A DNA stretch of 45,300 bases from Helicobacteraceae bacterium (GTDB taxonomy: Bacteria; Campylobacterota; Campylobacteria; Campylobacterales; Sulfurimonadaceae), in NCBI GenBank assembly GCA_027038835.1, contig JALWGC010000005.1, positions 1 through 45,300 of the forward strand, in the 5' to 3' direction. Within the stretch, counting starts at the first letter, position 1. Every line of letters starts with the position of its first letter. Of the stretch, positions 1 to 10,249 are shown one piece after another. Position numbers and translations under genes: made by a program. Below the pieces are notes generated by a model. That model made no database searches, was not told the origin of the DNA, and saw only the letters and a list, made by a program, of their open reading frames with translations.

Positions 1-132
1 CAACTCTTTAACTGTAAGTTGTTTTAGTTCTTGGTAAACAGGTAAAACTTTACCGAAGAAACTAAAAATTTATCAAACTGCTACTCTTTTGGGATGTAGG
101 TTTGATTAAATTTATTATACGAGGAGTCGAAA

Positions 133-630
133 ATGAAAAAGATATATCTCATAGCCGCACTCGCCGCGTGGGGAGCTTCGACGCTCGCTTTTGCCGTGGA
201 GCAAGTCAGCGTCGATGCGCAAATAGCCGCCATAGAGCATGCCTCTCCAAAAGAGCGGGTCGAGATGATGAACCGGTTCAAGATGCGTTTGATGCAGATG
301 AATCAAAAACAAAGAAGCCAAGCCATAGCGAAGATGCGAGCGCAAATGCAGATGCACGCAGAAAAGAAGGGTGCTTCTGCACATGAAAACGCCGCCATCT
401 ACGCAAACGAAGCGATGCACATGAAAGTAAAAGAGCATATGCAGGGGATGCAGATGCAAGTCAGCGAAGAGATCCATTCGATGCAGCAGATGAACCATCA
501 GCAAATCGGCAGCCATTTCGGTGCGAAAATGGAACAAAACGGTGGGGGCGTGCATATGCCCAAGGGCAATATACAACAAAAAGGCGGGTTCGATATGAAC
601 TTCAAACCGAACATGAAAGAGCATAGATAG
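133..630 (+). CDS. Met/His-rich exported protein of unknown function
   Basis: A 165-residue protein with a clear signal peptide (KK, then a hydrophobic stretch, probable cleavage after AFA near residue 21). The mature part is very rich in methionine (about 19) and histidine (10), has no cysteine and looks mostly helical and charged. Met/His runs such as MRLMQM, MQMH and AMHM recall periplasmic copper- or silver-binding proteins; this is composition only, and I recognise no family. The ATG follows a good GAGGAG site. A G+C hairpin lies just after the stop and before the barrel gene. It precedes a barrel gene and a two-component pair, so a metal-stress role is possible but inferred. Confidence 0.8.
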   Translation: MKKIYLIAALAAWGASTLAFAVEQVSVDAQIAAIEHASPKERVEMMNRFKMRLMQMNQKQRSQAIAKMRAQMQMHAEKKGASAHENAAIYANEAMHMKVKEHMQGMQMQVSEEIHSMQQMNHQQIGSHFGAKMEQNGGGVHMPKGNIQQKGGFDMNFKPNMKEHR

Positions 631-636
631 AACGAA

Positions 637-657
637 AAGGAGGGGAGCGCCCCTCTT
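637..657 (+). terminator. hairpin between first gene and barrel gene
   Basis: AAGGAGGGG and CCCCTCTTT pair around an AGCG loop (9 bp with one G-U). It lies just past the first stop and overlaps the upstream TTG of the next reading frame. It may act as a partial terminator that lowers expression of the downstream genes. Confidence 0.55.
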
Positions 658-677
658 TGAATGAAAAGGACAGCATT

Positions 678-1517
678 TTGAAAAAGATTGTATCGCTATT
701 GTATGTTTTCGTGTTTGTATCGACGGTGTACGGTTACAGCGACAGCGACCTTGACGGTGTGGAAGACGCATACGACAAATGCCCAAACACCCCTCTTAGC
801 GACTTGGTCGATACCAACGGCTGTACGAAAAAATCACTCCTCTCGCCACACCATTACGACATTATATTGGGGGCATCCTATTACGATTCCGATGCAAGAA
901 CACTCAACAAAACCGACACATATTCCACTTCGATTCAGCTCGATTACTACTACAAAAATTTTTCCGCACAACTTGCCACGTCTTATTTCACTACCGACGG
1001 TAGCGGGTATAGCGATTCCGGGCTGTACGATACCTTCGTAGGGGGTGCGTACAAATGGTGGATACGAAACGAGTTGATGGTGCAGTTTGGCGGCGGTGTT
1101 TCTCTCCCTACGTACAAATCGAACCTGAAAAACAACAATGCCGACTACAGCGCTTCTTTGAACGTGAGTTACAATAAAGAGAATTTGAACTTTTTCGGTA
1201 GTTACGTTTACACTCTTGTCGGAGACGACGATGTCGAAGTGGTTGGGGCAGATGGAACACCGGTCGCGGTTTCGTACAAAAACACGAACGCTTTTTCGGC
1301 AGGGGTTGGCGTATATGCGACATCGAAGCTTTACTGCAGCGGCGCGTACAACCAAAGTCAAAGCATCTACAAGGGTGTGGAAGATATCAAAACCGCTTCG
1401 ATATACGGCTACTACTCTTTTGATGAGCATTTTTTCGCTTCGGCGTCATACGCTTACGGCATCAGCGACAGCGCGAGTAAAAATTATCTCTCGCTCAAAA
1501 TAGGGTATTATTACTGA
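678..1517 (+). CDS. predicted outer-membrane beta-barrel protein with one TSP3 motif
   Basis: About 279 residues. I choose TTG at 678 because AAAGGA sits about 7 bases upstream and translation then begins at the signal peptide (KKIVSLLYVFVFVSTVYG); an in-frame TTG at 657 has no such site. After the signal peptide comes one thrombospondin type 3 calcium-binding motif (DSDLDGVEDAYDKCPNTP). The rest is rich in alternating aromatic/polar strands (YYYKNFSAQLATSYF, ASIYGYYSF) and ends in an aromatic strand (KIGYYY), as expected of a small barrel. The stop overlaps the start of the response regulator, so the two are probably co-transcribed. Function unknown; it could be the target or sensory partner of the downstream two-component system. 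Confidence 0.8.
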   Translation: MKKIVSLLYVFVFVSTVYGYSDSDLDGVEDAYDKCPNTPLSDLVDTNGCTKKSLLSPHHYDIILGASYYDSDARTLNKTDTYSTSIQLDYYYKNFSAQLATSYFTTDGSGYSDSGLYDTFVGGAYKWWIRNELMVQFGGGVSLPTYKSNLKNNNADYSASLNVSYNKENLNFFGSYVYTLVGDDDVEVVGADGTPVAVSYKNTNAFSAGVGVYATSKLYCSGAYNQSQSIYKGVEDIKTASIYGYYSFDEHFFASASYAYGISDSASKNYLSLKIGYYY

Positions 1518-2155
1518 TGAAAGATATATTGCTTTTGGAAGATGACGCCGTTTTGGCACAAACCATCGCGGAACTGCTTGAAGAAAACGGTTATAGCATC
1601 GATACCGTGCATACCGGCAACGACGCCATCGACGCGACCTACGAGAACGATTACCGCTTGTATGTTTTCGACATCAACGTTCCCGATATGGACGGCATTT
1701 CACTCCTTGAAGCGCTGAGAAAAGCGGATGACTCCACCCCGACTATTTTCATAAGCGCGCTTATCGATTTGGAGACGATATCCAAAGCGTTCAAAATCGG
1801 TGCAGAGGATTACCTCAAAAAGCCGTTTTATCCGCAGGAGCTGCTTTTTCGCATCGATGCCAAGCTCAAAACACAACCCAAAAACGAAATCGTTTTCGCA
1901 GACCTTCGCTATTTGCCAGATACGAGAGAACTCTACAAAGATGGGCGCTTGCTCGCTCTTGGGGAAGTCGGGCAATGTTTGTGCGACGTTTTTTTGAGAA
2001 ATATCGGTCAAACGATGGAAAAAACGACACTGTACGATTGTCTGTCGCATCCATCCGACAGCGCTCTTCGAGTCGCCATCAACAAGCTCAAACAGCAAAC
2101 CTCGCTCCCCATCCGCAATATCAGAGGGATAGGATACATCCTTGAAAAAAGTTGA
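1517..2155 (+). CDS. OmpR-type response regulator
   Basis: A 212-residue regulator. The N-terminal receiver domain has the acidic pair EDD (residues 8-10), the phospho-acceptor Asp52 in VFDINVPDMDG, Ser79 in FISA and Lys101 in YLKKPF. The C-terminal half is a short winged-helix OmpR/PhoB DNA-binding domain ending RNIRGIGYIL, which matches the usual R-x-x-RG-GY wing. It overlaps the barrel gene by one base and the kinase gene by 14 bases. Targets are unknown; the two genes upstream in the same orientation are the natural candidates. Confidence 0.92.
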   Translation: MKDILLLEDDAVLAQTIAELLEENGYSIDTVHTGNDAIDATYENDYRLYVFDINVPDMDGISLLEALRKADDSTPTIFISALIDLETISKAFKIGAEDYLKKPFYPQELLFRIDAKLKTQPKNEIVFADLRYLPDTRELYKDGRLLALGEVGQCLCDVFLRNIGQTMEKTTLYDCLSHPSDSALRVAINKLKQQTSLPIRNIRGIGYILEKS

Positions 2156-3194
2156 GAAAGAATCGCTGCTAAAAAGCTTTTTGTTGTTTTTCCTCTCCCA
2201 GACCCTCCTTGTTGGGGTGATTTTCTATCTGAACTACACAAAAGCGCTGCAAAATCTCGATGAGAAACTGCTTGATGCCATGCGCCTTTGCAGTTACACG
2301 CTTCGGTGTGAGGAGTTTCGGTTCGATTTTGCGAAAAAAGGGAAACTCCAAACATACAAGCTCTACAAAGACGGCGGTGCGCCAAGGAGCTACTTCCCCA
2401 TACCCGGAAGCGAAAAGAACCTCCTTGTCATCTCTTTGGATTCCCGTCATTACGCGTTGAAAAAAACGCAGATTGAAAAGAAGTTTTTGGTCGAATTTCT
2501 CGTCTCGTTAGGGGTGGTCGCGCTTGTTTCGCTCCTTTTTGCGTTTTATGCGTTGTGGCCTTTGCAAAAGGCTTTGCGACTGACCGAAGAGTTCGTCAAA
2601 GATATTCTCCATGATTTCAACACGCCCCTTTCCATCTTGCGCCTAAACGCGTCGATGTTGCAACAAAAACATCCCGACGACAAGAAGATAAAGCGGATAG
2701 AAGGGGCAGTCGAGAGCGTTTTGTCTTTGCAAAAAAATTTGCGCTCCTACCTAAGCGGTCATGCGCTCCAAAAAGAGCGTTTCGATTTGCGTGAATCGGT
2801 AGCGGAGCAAATAGCGCTTTTGGAGAAAAACTACCCACACGTTACGTTCGAAAACGACGTGCCGAAAACGCCGCTTGAGTGCAACAAAAGTGCATGTGAG
2901 CGGATACTCGAAAACCTCCTCTCCAACGCGGCGAAATACAACGACAAAAACGGTTTTGTCAAAGTGCGGCTGCAAGACACAAAATTGCTCATACAAGACA
3001 ACGGTAAGGGGATTTACAATCCAAACAAGATTTTCGAGCGGTTTTACAAAGAGCAGGAGAGGGGAATCGGCATTGGGCTGCATATAGTCAAAAAACTGTG
3101 TGAGGAGATGGAGATACCCATCGAGGTACAAAGCGAAGTTGCAAAAGGAACTACATTTGCTCTTGATTTGAAAAAGGTTATCTTTCATGGCTGA
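2142..3194 (+). CDS. membrane sensor histidine kinase
   Basis: A 350-residue kinase starting at TTG inside the end of the response regulator gene. Two membrane segments (about residues 10-30 and 115-137) flank a short periplasmic loop of about 80 residues with no recognised sensor fold. The H box is LHDFNTPLSIL with His157, the N box is ENLLSNAAKYND, and the ATPase domain shows DNGKGI and GIGIGLHIVKK. No HAMP domain is evident. It is the cognate kinase of the preceding regulator by position. The signal is not predictable from sequence; the Met/His-rich protein upstream makes a metal a reasonable guess. Confidence 0.92.
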   Translation: MKKVEKESLLKSFLLFFLSQTLLVGVIFYLNYTKALQNLDEKLLDAMRLCSYTLRCEEFRFDFAKKGKLQTYKLYKDGGAPRSYFPIPGSEKNLLVISLDSRHYALKKTQIEKKFLVEFLVSLGVVALVSLLFAFYALWPLQKALRLTEEFVKDILHDFNTPLSILRLNASMLQQKHPDDKKIKRIEGAVESVLSLQKNLRSYLSGHALQKERFDLRESVAEQIALLEKNYPHVTFENDVPKTPLECNKSACERILENLLSNAAKYNDKNGFVKVRLQDTKLLIQDNGKGIYNPNKIFERFYKEQERGIGIGLHIVKKLCEEMEIPIEVQSEVAKGTTFALDLKKVIFHG

Positions 3195-3966
3195 AGAACT
3201 AAGCCCGAACCATACGCTTGCACAAACGCAAGACGGAAGTTTCACGGCGTATTCCAAACGGTTCGAAGAACATTACCACTCGACAAAAGACGGTGCGCTC
3301 AACGAAAGTTTGCAAAAGCACGTTCTGCCGGCATTCGAGCTCAAAAAAAACAAAAACGAGCTGCATATTCTCGATATCTGTTTCGGTTTGGGACTCAATA
3401 CCCTTGCGACACTCCATCACTACGCACAAAACGCACCCAAGACCAAGCTTTTCATCTATTCACCCGAAATCGACGCCGAACTGGTCGCTTCACTTGGGGG
3501 ATTTGCCTACCCAAAAGAGTTCTCGCCCTACATGAAGATTGTCGAATCTCTCGCGTCAAAGGGGGTGTATGCAAGCCAAAACATCTCCATCGAGCTGTTT
3601 TTAGGCGATGCCAGAGAGTATGTCAGAGGTTTTGAAAACCGATTCGATATCGTTTACCAAGATGCGTTCAGTCCGGCGCACAACCCGACTTTGTGGACGG
3701 TGGAGTATTTTGGCGACATAGCCAAAGCGATGAAAAACGACGGTGTGCTGACCACCTATTCAACAGCGCTCAAAACCCGCTTGGCGCTACATGAAAACGG
3801 TTTTTCCATCTACTTGCTAAAACACCAAAACGCCCGCAACTCGACCGTTGCTTCTTTGGAGCATATTAACGGGTTGGAGATAGTCGATATGGAGCATAAA
3901 ATTGCGTGTAATCAAAAAACAACCCCTTTAAGTGATACGGAAGTGGCACAAACAAACCTCTTTTAA
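3187..3966 (+). CDS. MnmC2-type tRNA U34 methyltransferase (stand-alone)
   Basis: A 259-residue SAM-dependent methyltransferase. The SAM motif is ILDICFGLGLNTLATL (about residues 60-75); the family-typical YQDAFSPAHNPTLWTVEYF follows near residue 160. This matches the MnmC2/DUF752 family, which methylates nm5(s2)U34 to mnm5(s2)U34 in the wobble position of certain tRNAs. E. coli MnmC fuses this domain to an FAD oxidase; here only the methyltransferase part exists, as in several non-enteric bacteria. It overlaps the kinase gene by 8 bases. Family is confident; substrate is by homology. Confidence 0.88.
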   Translation: MAEELSPNHTLAQTQDGSFTAYSKRFEEHYHSTKDGALNESLQKHVLPAFELKKNKNELHILDICFGLGLNTLATLHHYAQNAPKTKLFIYSPEIDAELVASLGGFAYPKEFSPYMKIVESLASKGVYASQNISIELFLGDAREYVRGFENRFDIVYQDAFSPAHNPTLWTVEYFGDIAKAMKNDGVLTTYSTALKTRLALHENGFSIYLLKHQNARNSTVASLEHINGLEIVDMEHKIACNQKTTPLSDTEVAQTNLF

Positions 3967-3968
3967 GC

Positions 3969-3974
3969 TATAAT
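3969..3974 (+). promoter_or_regulatory. -10 box for mgtE
   Basis: TATAAT directly after the methyltransferase stop. It would start transcription near 3981, giving an mgtE leader of about 85 bases that contains the long inverted repeat. Confidence 0.6.
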
Positions 3975-3988
3975 ACGCCTGAAATTAA

Positions 3989-4046
3989 TACCAAACCCAA
4001 TTAAAGAGTGGTAAATTCCCACTCTTTTCTTTAATTGGGTTTGGTA
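3989..4046 (+). repeat. long inverted repeat in the mgtE leader
   Basis: TACCAAACCCAATTAAAG (3989-4006) is perfectly complementary to CTTTAATTGGGTTTGGTA (4029-4046). An inner AGTGG/CCACT stem is also present, and AAAGAGTGG can pair alternatively with CCACTCTTT, so two register-shifted folds exist. There is no U-run after it on the plus strand, so it is not a plain intrinsic terminator. It lies between the probable start of transcription and the mgtE start codon. Confidence 0.8.
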
Positions 4047-4065
4047 TAACTTTTCAGGAAAAACA

Positions 4066-5400
4066 ATGAGTCTAAATAAATTTTACGAATACATCAATTC
4101 ACATGACGAAAGCGAGATGCACGCAAGCGAAGTCGCGGATTTGCTTCGCGGGCTTGATGACGACGAGTTCGATGCGTCGGTCAAAAAAATCCCCAAATCG
4201 CTCCTTGGAGACGTCGCGCTCGCACTACCGGATAGATACTTCGACGACGTCGTCGAAAACTTGAGCGTCGATGAGCTCAAAGAGGTTGTTGAGGAGCTTG
4301 AGTCGGACGACAAGGTGGAGTTCCTCGAAGAGCTCGAAGATGTCAACAAGGATGTCGCCGAGCAGGTTTTCGACAAACTCGACCATGAGGACAAAGAGGA
4401 GATAGAAACCCTCAAGCAGTACGAAGAGGATGAAGCGGGTGCGTACATGCAAACCGAAGTCTTCACCGCCCGTGAAGACGAAGTGGTCGAAGATGTCATC
4501 AAACGCTTCGCCAAACTCAAAAAAAGCAACGAGCTCGAAAACGTTCAAAATCTTTTTATAACCGATGAGGAAAATCATCTCAAGTACGCCATCAGTTTGG
4601 CGGATTTGCTTATTTTCGATTTCAGCAAGACTATCAAGGAAAACATCGAAAAAAGCGAAGAGAGTTTCGAGCCTATCAAAGCGTACGACAAAGAGGATAT
4701 CAAAGAGGTCGTTCACTACTTCGAACATTACGATCTAAGTGTTATTCCAGTCGTCGATAGCGAAGGGCATCTCCTTGGGCGTATCACTTCCGACGATATC
4801 TACGACATCATCAACGAACACGCGACCGAGCAGATGTATAACCTTGCCGGGGTCGATGACGAAGCCGAAGAGGACGATGACATTCTCGAAGCGGGAAAAA
4901 AACGTGCTATATGGCTTGGTATCAACCTTGTAACGGCGATTTTGGCCTCTTTGGTTATCGGTCTGTTTCAAGATACGATCGACTCCATGGTAGCCTTGGC
5001 GGTGCTTATGCCCATAGTCGCTTCGATGGGGGGAAATGCGGGTACACAAACCCTTACCGTCGTTGTTCGCCAGCTCGCTCTTGGGGAAATCTCCACCGAC
5101 GATGCGATACGCATCATCAAAAAAGAGGTGGTCATTTCGCTGATGAACGGGGCGATTTTCGCCGTTGTCATGGGTGCCATAGCGTGGATATGGTTTAGCA
5201 TGCCGCTTCTTGGCGTGGTGATTGGGCTTTCGATGATCATCAACTTGTTGATGGCAGGGTTCTTCGGTGCCATCATACCGCTGTTTTTGAAAAAAATCAA
5301 AGTCGATCCGGCTGTCGGAAGTTCGGTCGTGCTTACCACCGTAACCGATGTCATGGGATTTTTCAGCTTCTTGGGACTTGCCAAAATTATGCTTTTGTAG
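4066..5400 (+). CDS. mgtE: MgtE magnesium transporter
   Basis: A 444-residue protein, the usual MgtE length. It has an N-terminal acidic MgtE_N superhelix (residues 1-120, with repeats such as LLRGLDDDEF), a CBS pair (about 135-255, ending DIYDIINEHATEQMY), the connecting plug helix, and five C-terminal membrane helices. The pore-family signature PIVASMGGNAGTQTLTVVVR is intact. MgtE is a homodimeric Mg2+ channel gated by Mg2+ bound to the N and CBS domains. The start has AGGAAAAACA upstream. The hairpin leader in front of it may be regulatory. Confidence 0.96.
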   Translation: MSLNKFYEYINSHDESEMHASEVADLLRGLDDDEFDASVKKIPKSLLGDVALALPDRYFDDVVENLSVDELKEVVEELESDDKVEFLEELEDVNKDVAEQVFDKLDHEDKEEIETLKQYEEDEAGAYMQTEVFTAREDEVVEDVIKRFAKLKKSNELENVQNLFITDEENHLKYAISLADLLIFDFSKTIKENIEKSEESFEPIKAYDKEDIKEVVHYFEHYDLSVIPVVDSEGHLLGRITSDDIYDIINEHATEQMYNLAGVDDEAEEDDDILEAGKKRAIWLGINLVTAILASLVIGLFQDTIDSMVALAVLMPIVASMGGNAGTQTLTVVVRQLALGEISTDDAIRIIKKEVVISLMNGAIFAVVMGAIAWIWFSMPLLGVVIGLSMIINLLMAGFFGAIIPLFLKKIKVDPAVGSSVVLTTVTDVMGFFSFLGLAKIMLL

Positions 5401-5409
5401 GAGATAGTT

Positions 5410-6642
5410 TTGCAACACGACACACACTCTTTTGCCGATGCGCTCCATAGCGCCATCGACGCGGTAAACATCAAGCAAGAGACCAAAACGGTTTTGCTTG
5501 ACGAGGCTTTGGGGAAAGTGATAGCCGAAGATATAACGGCGCAAAAGAATCTCCCCTCTTTCGACAACTCCGCGATGGACGGATACGCGTTTCGCTACGA
5601 AGATGTAGGCAAGCGGGTACGTGTGGCAAAGACGATATTCGCCGGCGAAGTGCCACAAGCGACACTCCAAGCAAAAGAGTGCTACAAAATCATGACGGGC
5701 GCGCAAGTTCCAAGCGATGCCGACACCATAGCCCCGTTTGAACAATGTAGTGAGATAACCGACGATGAGGTAACGCTTCCAAGCGATATTAAAAAGGGCG
5801 CGAACCTTCGTAAAAAAGGGGAAGAAACAAGTGTCGGAAAACCCCTTATAACCAAAGGAACGCTGCTGGAAGCTTCCCATATAGCGCTACTTGCCGCACA
5901 GGGGATAGTCGCGCTAAAAGTGTTCTTGCCCATCAAGATAGCCGTGCTCTCCAGCGGTAACGAGATAAAAGAACCGTGGGAAGTAGCAAGTGAAGATGAA
6001 ATCTACAACGCCAATGCGTTCGGTATCACCTCGCTGCTTCGTTCGTTCGGCTTCGATGCGGTCTATGTTGGCAGTATGCCCGATGACTACGAAACGACGC
6101 TTGCGTACCTCAAAAGCATCAAATCGTACGATGTGATTCTCACCACCGGAGGGATCAGTAAGGGGGAGCATGATTACATCTACAAAGCGTTTTGCGACTG
6201 CGGTTTGAAGACGATTTTTCATGGGGTCGCGCTCAAACCGGGGCATCCGACTATGATGGGGAAAATGGGTGATGTGTTCGTGATGGGACTGCCGGGCAAT
6301 CCGCTAACGACGATGGTCGTTACCCATTCGCTCGCACTTCCCGTACTGTACGCACTTCAAGGGAGCAAGCGATGCTACCATACCGCCGCCAAAGCGACGA
6401 TTTCGCAGGAGCTGCGTTTTCGAGGGAAACGAACCCACATCGTTTTAGGAAACGTACACAACGGCGTCTTTACCCCGACTAGAGGCGGAAAAGTGGGCTC
6501 GGGGATGCTTACGCCGCTATGTGAGAGCAATGCCGTTGCCTACTTCCAAGAAGGATTACAAAAGGTGGAAGAAGCTCAGAGCGTAAAAGTGGTCATGCTG
6601 CAAGATACGACGCGAAGCGAAACGTTCGAAGTTATGAATTAA
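5410..6642 (+). CDS. moeA: MoeA molybdopterin molybdotransferase, first copy
   Basis: 410 residues, starting at TTG with AGGAGA 6 bases upstream. It shows the MoeA order: domain with FDNSAMDGYAFR (about residue 54), then the MoCF-binding domain with VLSSGNEI, the key TTGGISKGEHDYI segment and GLPGNPLTTMV. The enzyme inserts molybdate into adenylylated molybdopterin. A second MoeA (29967-31184, minus) carries the same signatures (SMDGYAIRYE, STGGVSVGDYDFV), so the two are paralogues rather than a recent duplication. It follows mgtE by 9 bases and is probably co-transcribed. Confidence 0.95.
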   Translation: MQHDTHSFADALHSAIDAVNIKQETKTVLLDEALGKVIAEDITAQKNLPSFDNSAMDGYAFRYEDVGKRVRVAKTIFAGEVPQATLQAKECYKIMTGAQVPSDADTIAPFEQCSEITDDEVTLPSDIKKGANLRKKGEETSVGKPLITKGTLLEASHIALLAAQGIVALKVFLPIKIAVLSSGNEIKEPWEVASEDEIYNANAFGITSLLRSFGFDAVYVGSMPDDYETTLAYLKSIKSYDVILTTGGISKGEHDYIYKAFCDCGLKTIFHGVALKPGHPTMMGKMGDVFVMGLPGNPLTTMVVTHSLALPVLYALQGSKRCYHTAAKATISQELRFRGKRTHIVLGNVHNGVFTPTRGGKVGSGMLTPLCESNAVAYFQEGLQKVEEAQSVKVVMLQDTTRSETFEVMN

Positions 6643-6693
6643 GAATTAGATTGCAATTTGTCAACTTTTTAACTAAACGAAAAAAGATTGCGC

Positions 6694-6699
6694 TATAAT
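6694..6699 (+). promoter_or_regulatory. -10 box for recA
   Basis: TATAAT 28 bases before the recA ATG, with AAGGAAG as ribosome site. I see no clear LexA or SOS-type palindrome in the interval. Confidence 0.6.
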
Positions 6700-6726
6700 A
6701 CGAACAAGAAAAGGAAGTGAGTAACG

Positions 6727-7767
6727 ATGGATGCAAACAAGAAAAAATCACTCGATTTAGCTATCAAACAGATAGACAAAGCGTTTGGAAAAGGCGCTTT
6801 GATGCGCCTTGGAGACAAGGAGATAACCCCTATCGAGTCTATCAGCACCGGTTCTATCGGGCTCGATCTCGCACTTGGAATCGGGGGGATACCCGAGGGG
6901 AGAGTCATAGAGATATACGGACCGGAGAGTTCGGGTAAAACGACGCTCGCATTGCAGATTACCGCCGAAGCGCAAAAAAAAGGGGGTGTGTGCGCGTTTA
7001 TAGATGCCGAGCACGCACTTGATGTGGTCTATGCGAAAAACTTGGGCGTAGATATAGACAATCTGCTTGTTTCCCAGCCCGATTACGGTGAGCAAGCGCT
7101 CGATATCGTCGAAACGCTCGCGCGAAGCGGTGCGGTCGATCTTATCGTGGTCGATTCGGTCGCGGCGCTGACACCAAAAAGCGAACTCGAAGGGGAGATG
7201 ACCGACCAAAACGTCGGTGTTCAGGCAAGATTGATGTCCAAGGCGCTGAGAAAGCTAACGGGTGTACTTTCGAAGATGAACTGTACCATCATCTTCATCA
7301 ACCAAATCCGTATGAAAATAGCCACGATGGGGTACGGCTCACCCGAAACCACCACAGGCGGAAACGCGTTAAAATTCTATGCGTCGGTACGCATCGACGT
7401 TCGTCGTATAGCTTCGCTCAAACAAGGTGAAACGCAAATCGGTAACCGCGTCAAAGCCAAAGTGATAAAAAACAAAGTCGCTCCTCCGTTTAGACAAGCG
7501 GAATTCGACATCATGTTCGGTGAGGGGATTTCCAAAGAGGGGGAACTGGTTGATTACGGTGTCAAGCTCGACATCATCGACAAAAGCGGTGCGTGGTTCA
7601 GCTACGGCGATAAAAAATTGGGTCAAGGGCGTGAAAACGTCAAAGCGAAGTTCAAAGAAGAAACCGAGCTTGCAAAAGAGATCGAAGAGAAAATCAAAGT
7701 CGCCATGGGGATGAGTACCCTTATGGTGATGGATGACGACGAGATCGCCAAAAGTGATGAAGACTAA
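6727..7767 (+). CDS. recA: RecA recombinase
   Basis: 346 residues, normal for RecA. Walker A is GPESSGKTT (about residues 64-72), Walker [11 protein letters not shown], followed by the L1/L2 region with [17 protein letters not shown] and [18 protein letters not shown]. The acidic C-terminus ([12 protein letters not shown]) is typical. It forms filaments on single-stranded DNA for strand exchange and the SOS response. It has its own promoter and overlaps the next gene by 11 bases. Confidence 0.98.
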   Translation: MDANKKKSLDLAIKQIDKAFGKGALMRLGDKEITPIESISTGSIGLDLALGIGGIPEGRVIEIYGPESSGKTTLALQITAEAQKKGGVCAFIDAEHALDVVYAKNLGVDIDNLLVSQPDYGEQALDIVETLARSGAVDLIVVDSVAALTPKSELEGEMTDQNVGVQARLMSKALRKLTGVLSKMNCTIIFINQIRMKIATMGYGSPETTTGGNALKFYASVRIDVRRIASLKQGETQIGNRVKAKVIKNKVAPPFRQAEFDIMFGEGISKEGELVDYGVKLDIIDKSGAWFSYGDKKLGQGRENVKAKFKEETELAKEIEEKIKVAMGMSTLMVMDDDEIAKSDED

Positions 7768-8587
7768 GCAAGAAACCAAACGTCTTGGACGAACCAAAAT
7801 AGAAGAAACGATCGAGACGTTTACGCAAAAGTGGGGCAGATTCATCCTCGCTTTTGTTACGTTTTTCGTTTTTGCAACTGCCCCTTTATATGAAAAATAC
7901 AGCCAAAAATACATAGACGACTCCCTAAAATCCACCGCCGTACTTTACGCTACACTTCGGACGATGAACGGTGCGGTTTCGATCATCAAGCACAGCAGTA
8001 TGAGTGTGGGGGTCGCAGTAGAGGGAAACCTCGCTCTTGGTGAGGTGCTCGATCCGATCGATGACGCCATAGAGCGTTTCTCTACGCTCATTACCACTTC
8101 GCTGTGGATTTTCGGAGCGCAAAAAGCGCTTTTTGAAATCTCCAAAACCGATGCGGTTTTGGTGCTTGCTGTTTTGCTTTCTTTGGTGTATCTGCTCTTT
8201 CCAAGCGATGTGCTGAAAAAAACGCTTTTGGTTTTGATAGTGCTGCGCCTTTTCATCCCCTTTAGCGCCTTGGTGAGCCATTATGCAAATGATGCGGTAT
8301 TTAACCCGCCCATAGAAAAAGAACTCGCTTTTTTATCGCTTGCATCGCACAAACAGATAGCCACCCACAAGGAGCTTGCCGAGAATCAAAGTTTCTGGAG
8401 CAAGATAAGCGGTTCGGTGAGCGATTCCGCGCAGCAGATAAAAGAGATAACCATGTTTTACATCGACCATATGGAAAGAATCGTTTCGGCATTGCTGAAC
8501 CTTGCCATAGCGTATGTGGGGAAGACGTTTTTCAACTTGGTTTTTCTCCCTATGCTGCTTTTTTATGCGGCGAAATCGTTGTGGTAA
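7757..8587 (+). CDS. conserved-looking multi-pass membrane protein, unknown function
   Basis: About 276 residues. ATG 7757 (or GTG 7754) overlaps the end of recA; an in-frame ATG at 7733 lies further inside recA and is less likely. One hydrophobic segment lies near residues 30-45, two more in the middle ([14 protein letters not shown] and [13 protein letters not shown]) and one near the C-terminus ([10 protein letters not shown]...[12 protein letters not shown]). The loop between them ([10 protein letters not shown]...) is hydrophilic. No motif or family recognised. Its position between recA and enolase suggests only co-transcription with recA. Confidence 0.85.
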   Translation: MKTKQETKRLGRTKIEETIETFTQKWGRFILAFVTFFVFATAPLYEKYSQKYIDDSLKSTAVLYATLRTMNGAVSIIKHSSMSVGVAVEGNLALGEVLDPIDDAIERFSTLITTSLWIFGAQKALFEISKTDAVLVLAVLLSLVYLLFPSDVLKKTLLVLIVLRLFIPFSALVSHYANDAVFNPPIEKELAFLSLASHKQIATHKELAENQSFWSKISGSVSDSAQQIKEITMFYIDHMERIVSALLNLAIAYVGKTFFNLVFLPMLLFYAAKSLW

Positions 8588-8633
8588 AAAAGAAGATTTA
8601 GCCGTTTTTAGTTCTTTCTTACAAAATTTTAAG

Positions 8634-8639
8634 TATAAT
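8634..8639 (+). promoter_or_regulatory. -10 box for eno
   Basis: TATAAT 35 bases before the eno ATG, preceded by a T-rich stretch and no obvious -35 box, as is common in Campylobacterota. Confidence 0.55.
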
Positions 8640-8650
8640 CGCAAATATAA

Positions 8651-9952
<1,302 letters not shown>

Positions 9953-9955
9953 TTT

Positions 9956-10249
9956 ATGAGCATCAAAGAGGAGGAGATCGAGTTCGAAGAGGAGCTCGAT
10001 ATAATCGAGCGCTATCTCGGACTCTCTTATAAAACGTTTCTTCTCCTTGTGGTGCTTGTGATAGTGATGGGGGTTTATATAGGGATCATTCTCTATGGCA
10101 AGAACTCCATAAACGTTTTGCTCAACTTGCAAACATACGAAAGTTCGCTCCAAGAGGAGATATCCAACCTCAAACAAAAAAACGCGAAACTGCAAAAAGA
10201 GTATTTCGAACTCAAAGAGATTTCCGGCGATACGGAAGGGGGAGAATAG
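9956..10249 (+). CDS. FtsB/DivIC-like septum protein
   Basis: 97 residues: an acidic cytoplasmic N-terminus (EEEIEFEEELDIIERY), one membrane helix at about residues 27-47 (FLLLVVLVIVMGVYIGII), then a coiled coil with LQEEISNLKQKNAKLQKEY. That is the architecture of FtsB/DivIC septum-formation initiators, which act in the FtsQLB division complex. The gene lies right after eno, as ftsB does in E. coli. Size and topology fit well; sequence families of this kind diverge strongly, so I leave the symbol blank. Confidence 0.8.
   Translation: MSIKEEEIEFEEELDIIERYLGLSYKTFLLLVVLVIVMGVYIGIILYGKNSINVLLNLQTYESSLQEEISNLKQKNAKLQKEYFELKEISGDTEGGE

Noticed and set aside
4083-4728. Long antisense frames over mgtE
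   Set aside because: Low-complexity Ser/Leu or Phe/Val shadows of the acidic MgtE N-domain without ribosome sites.
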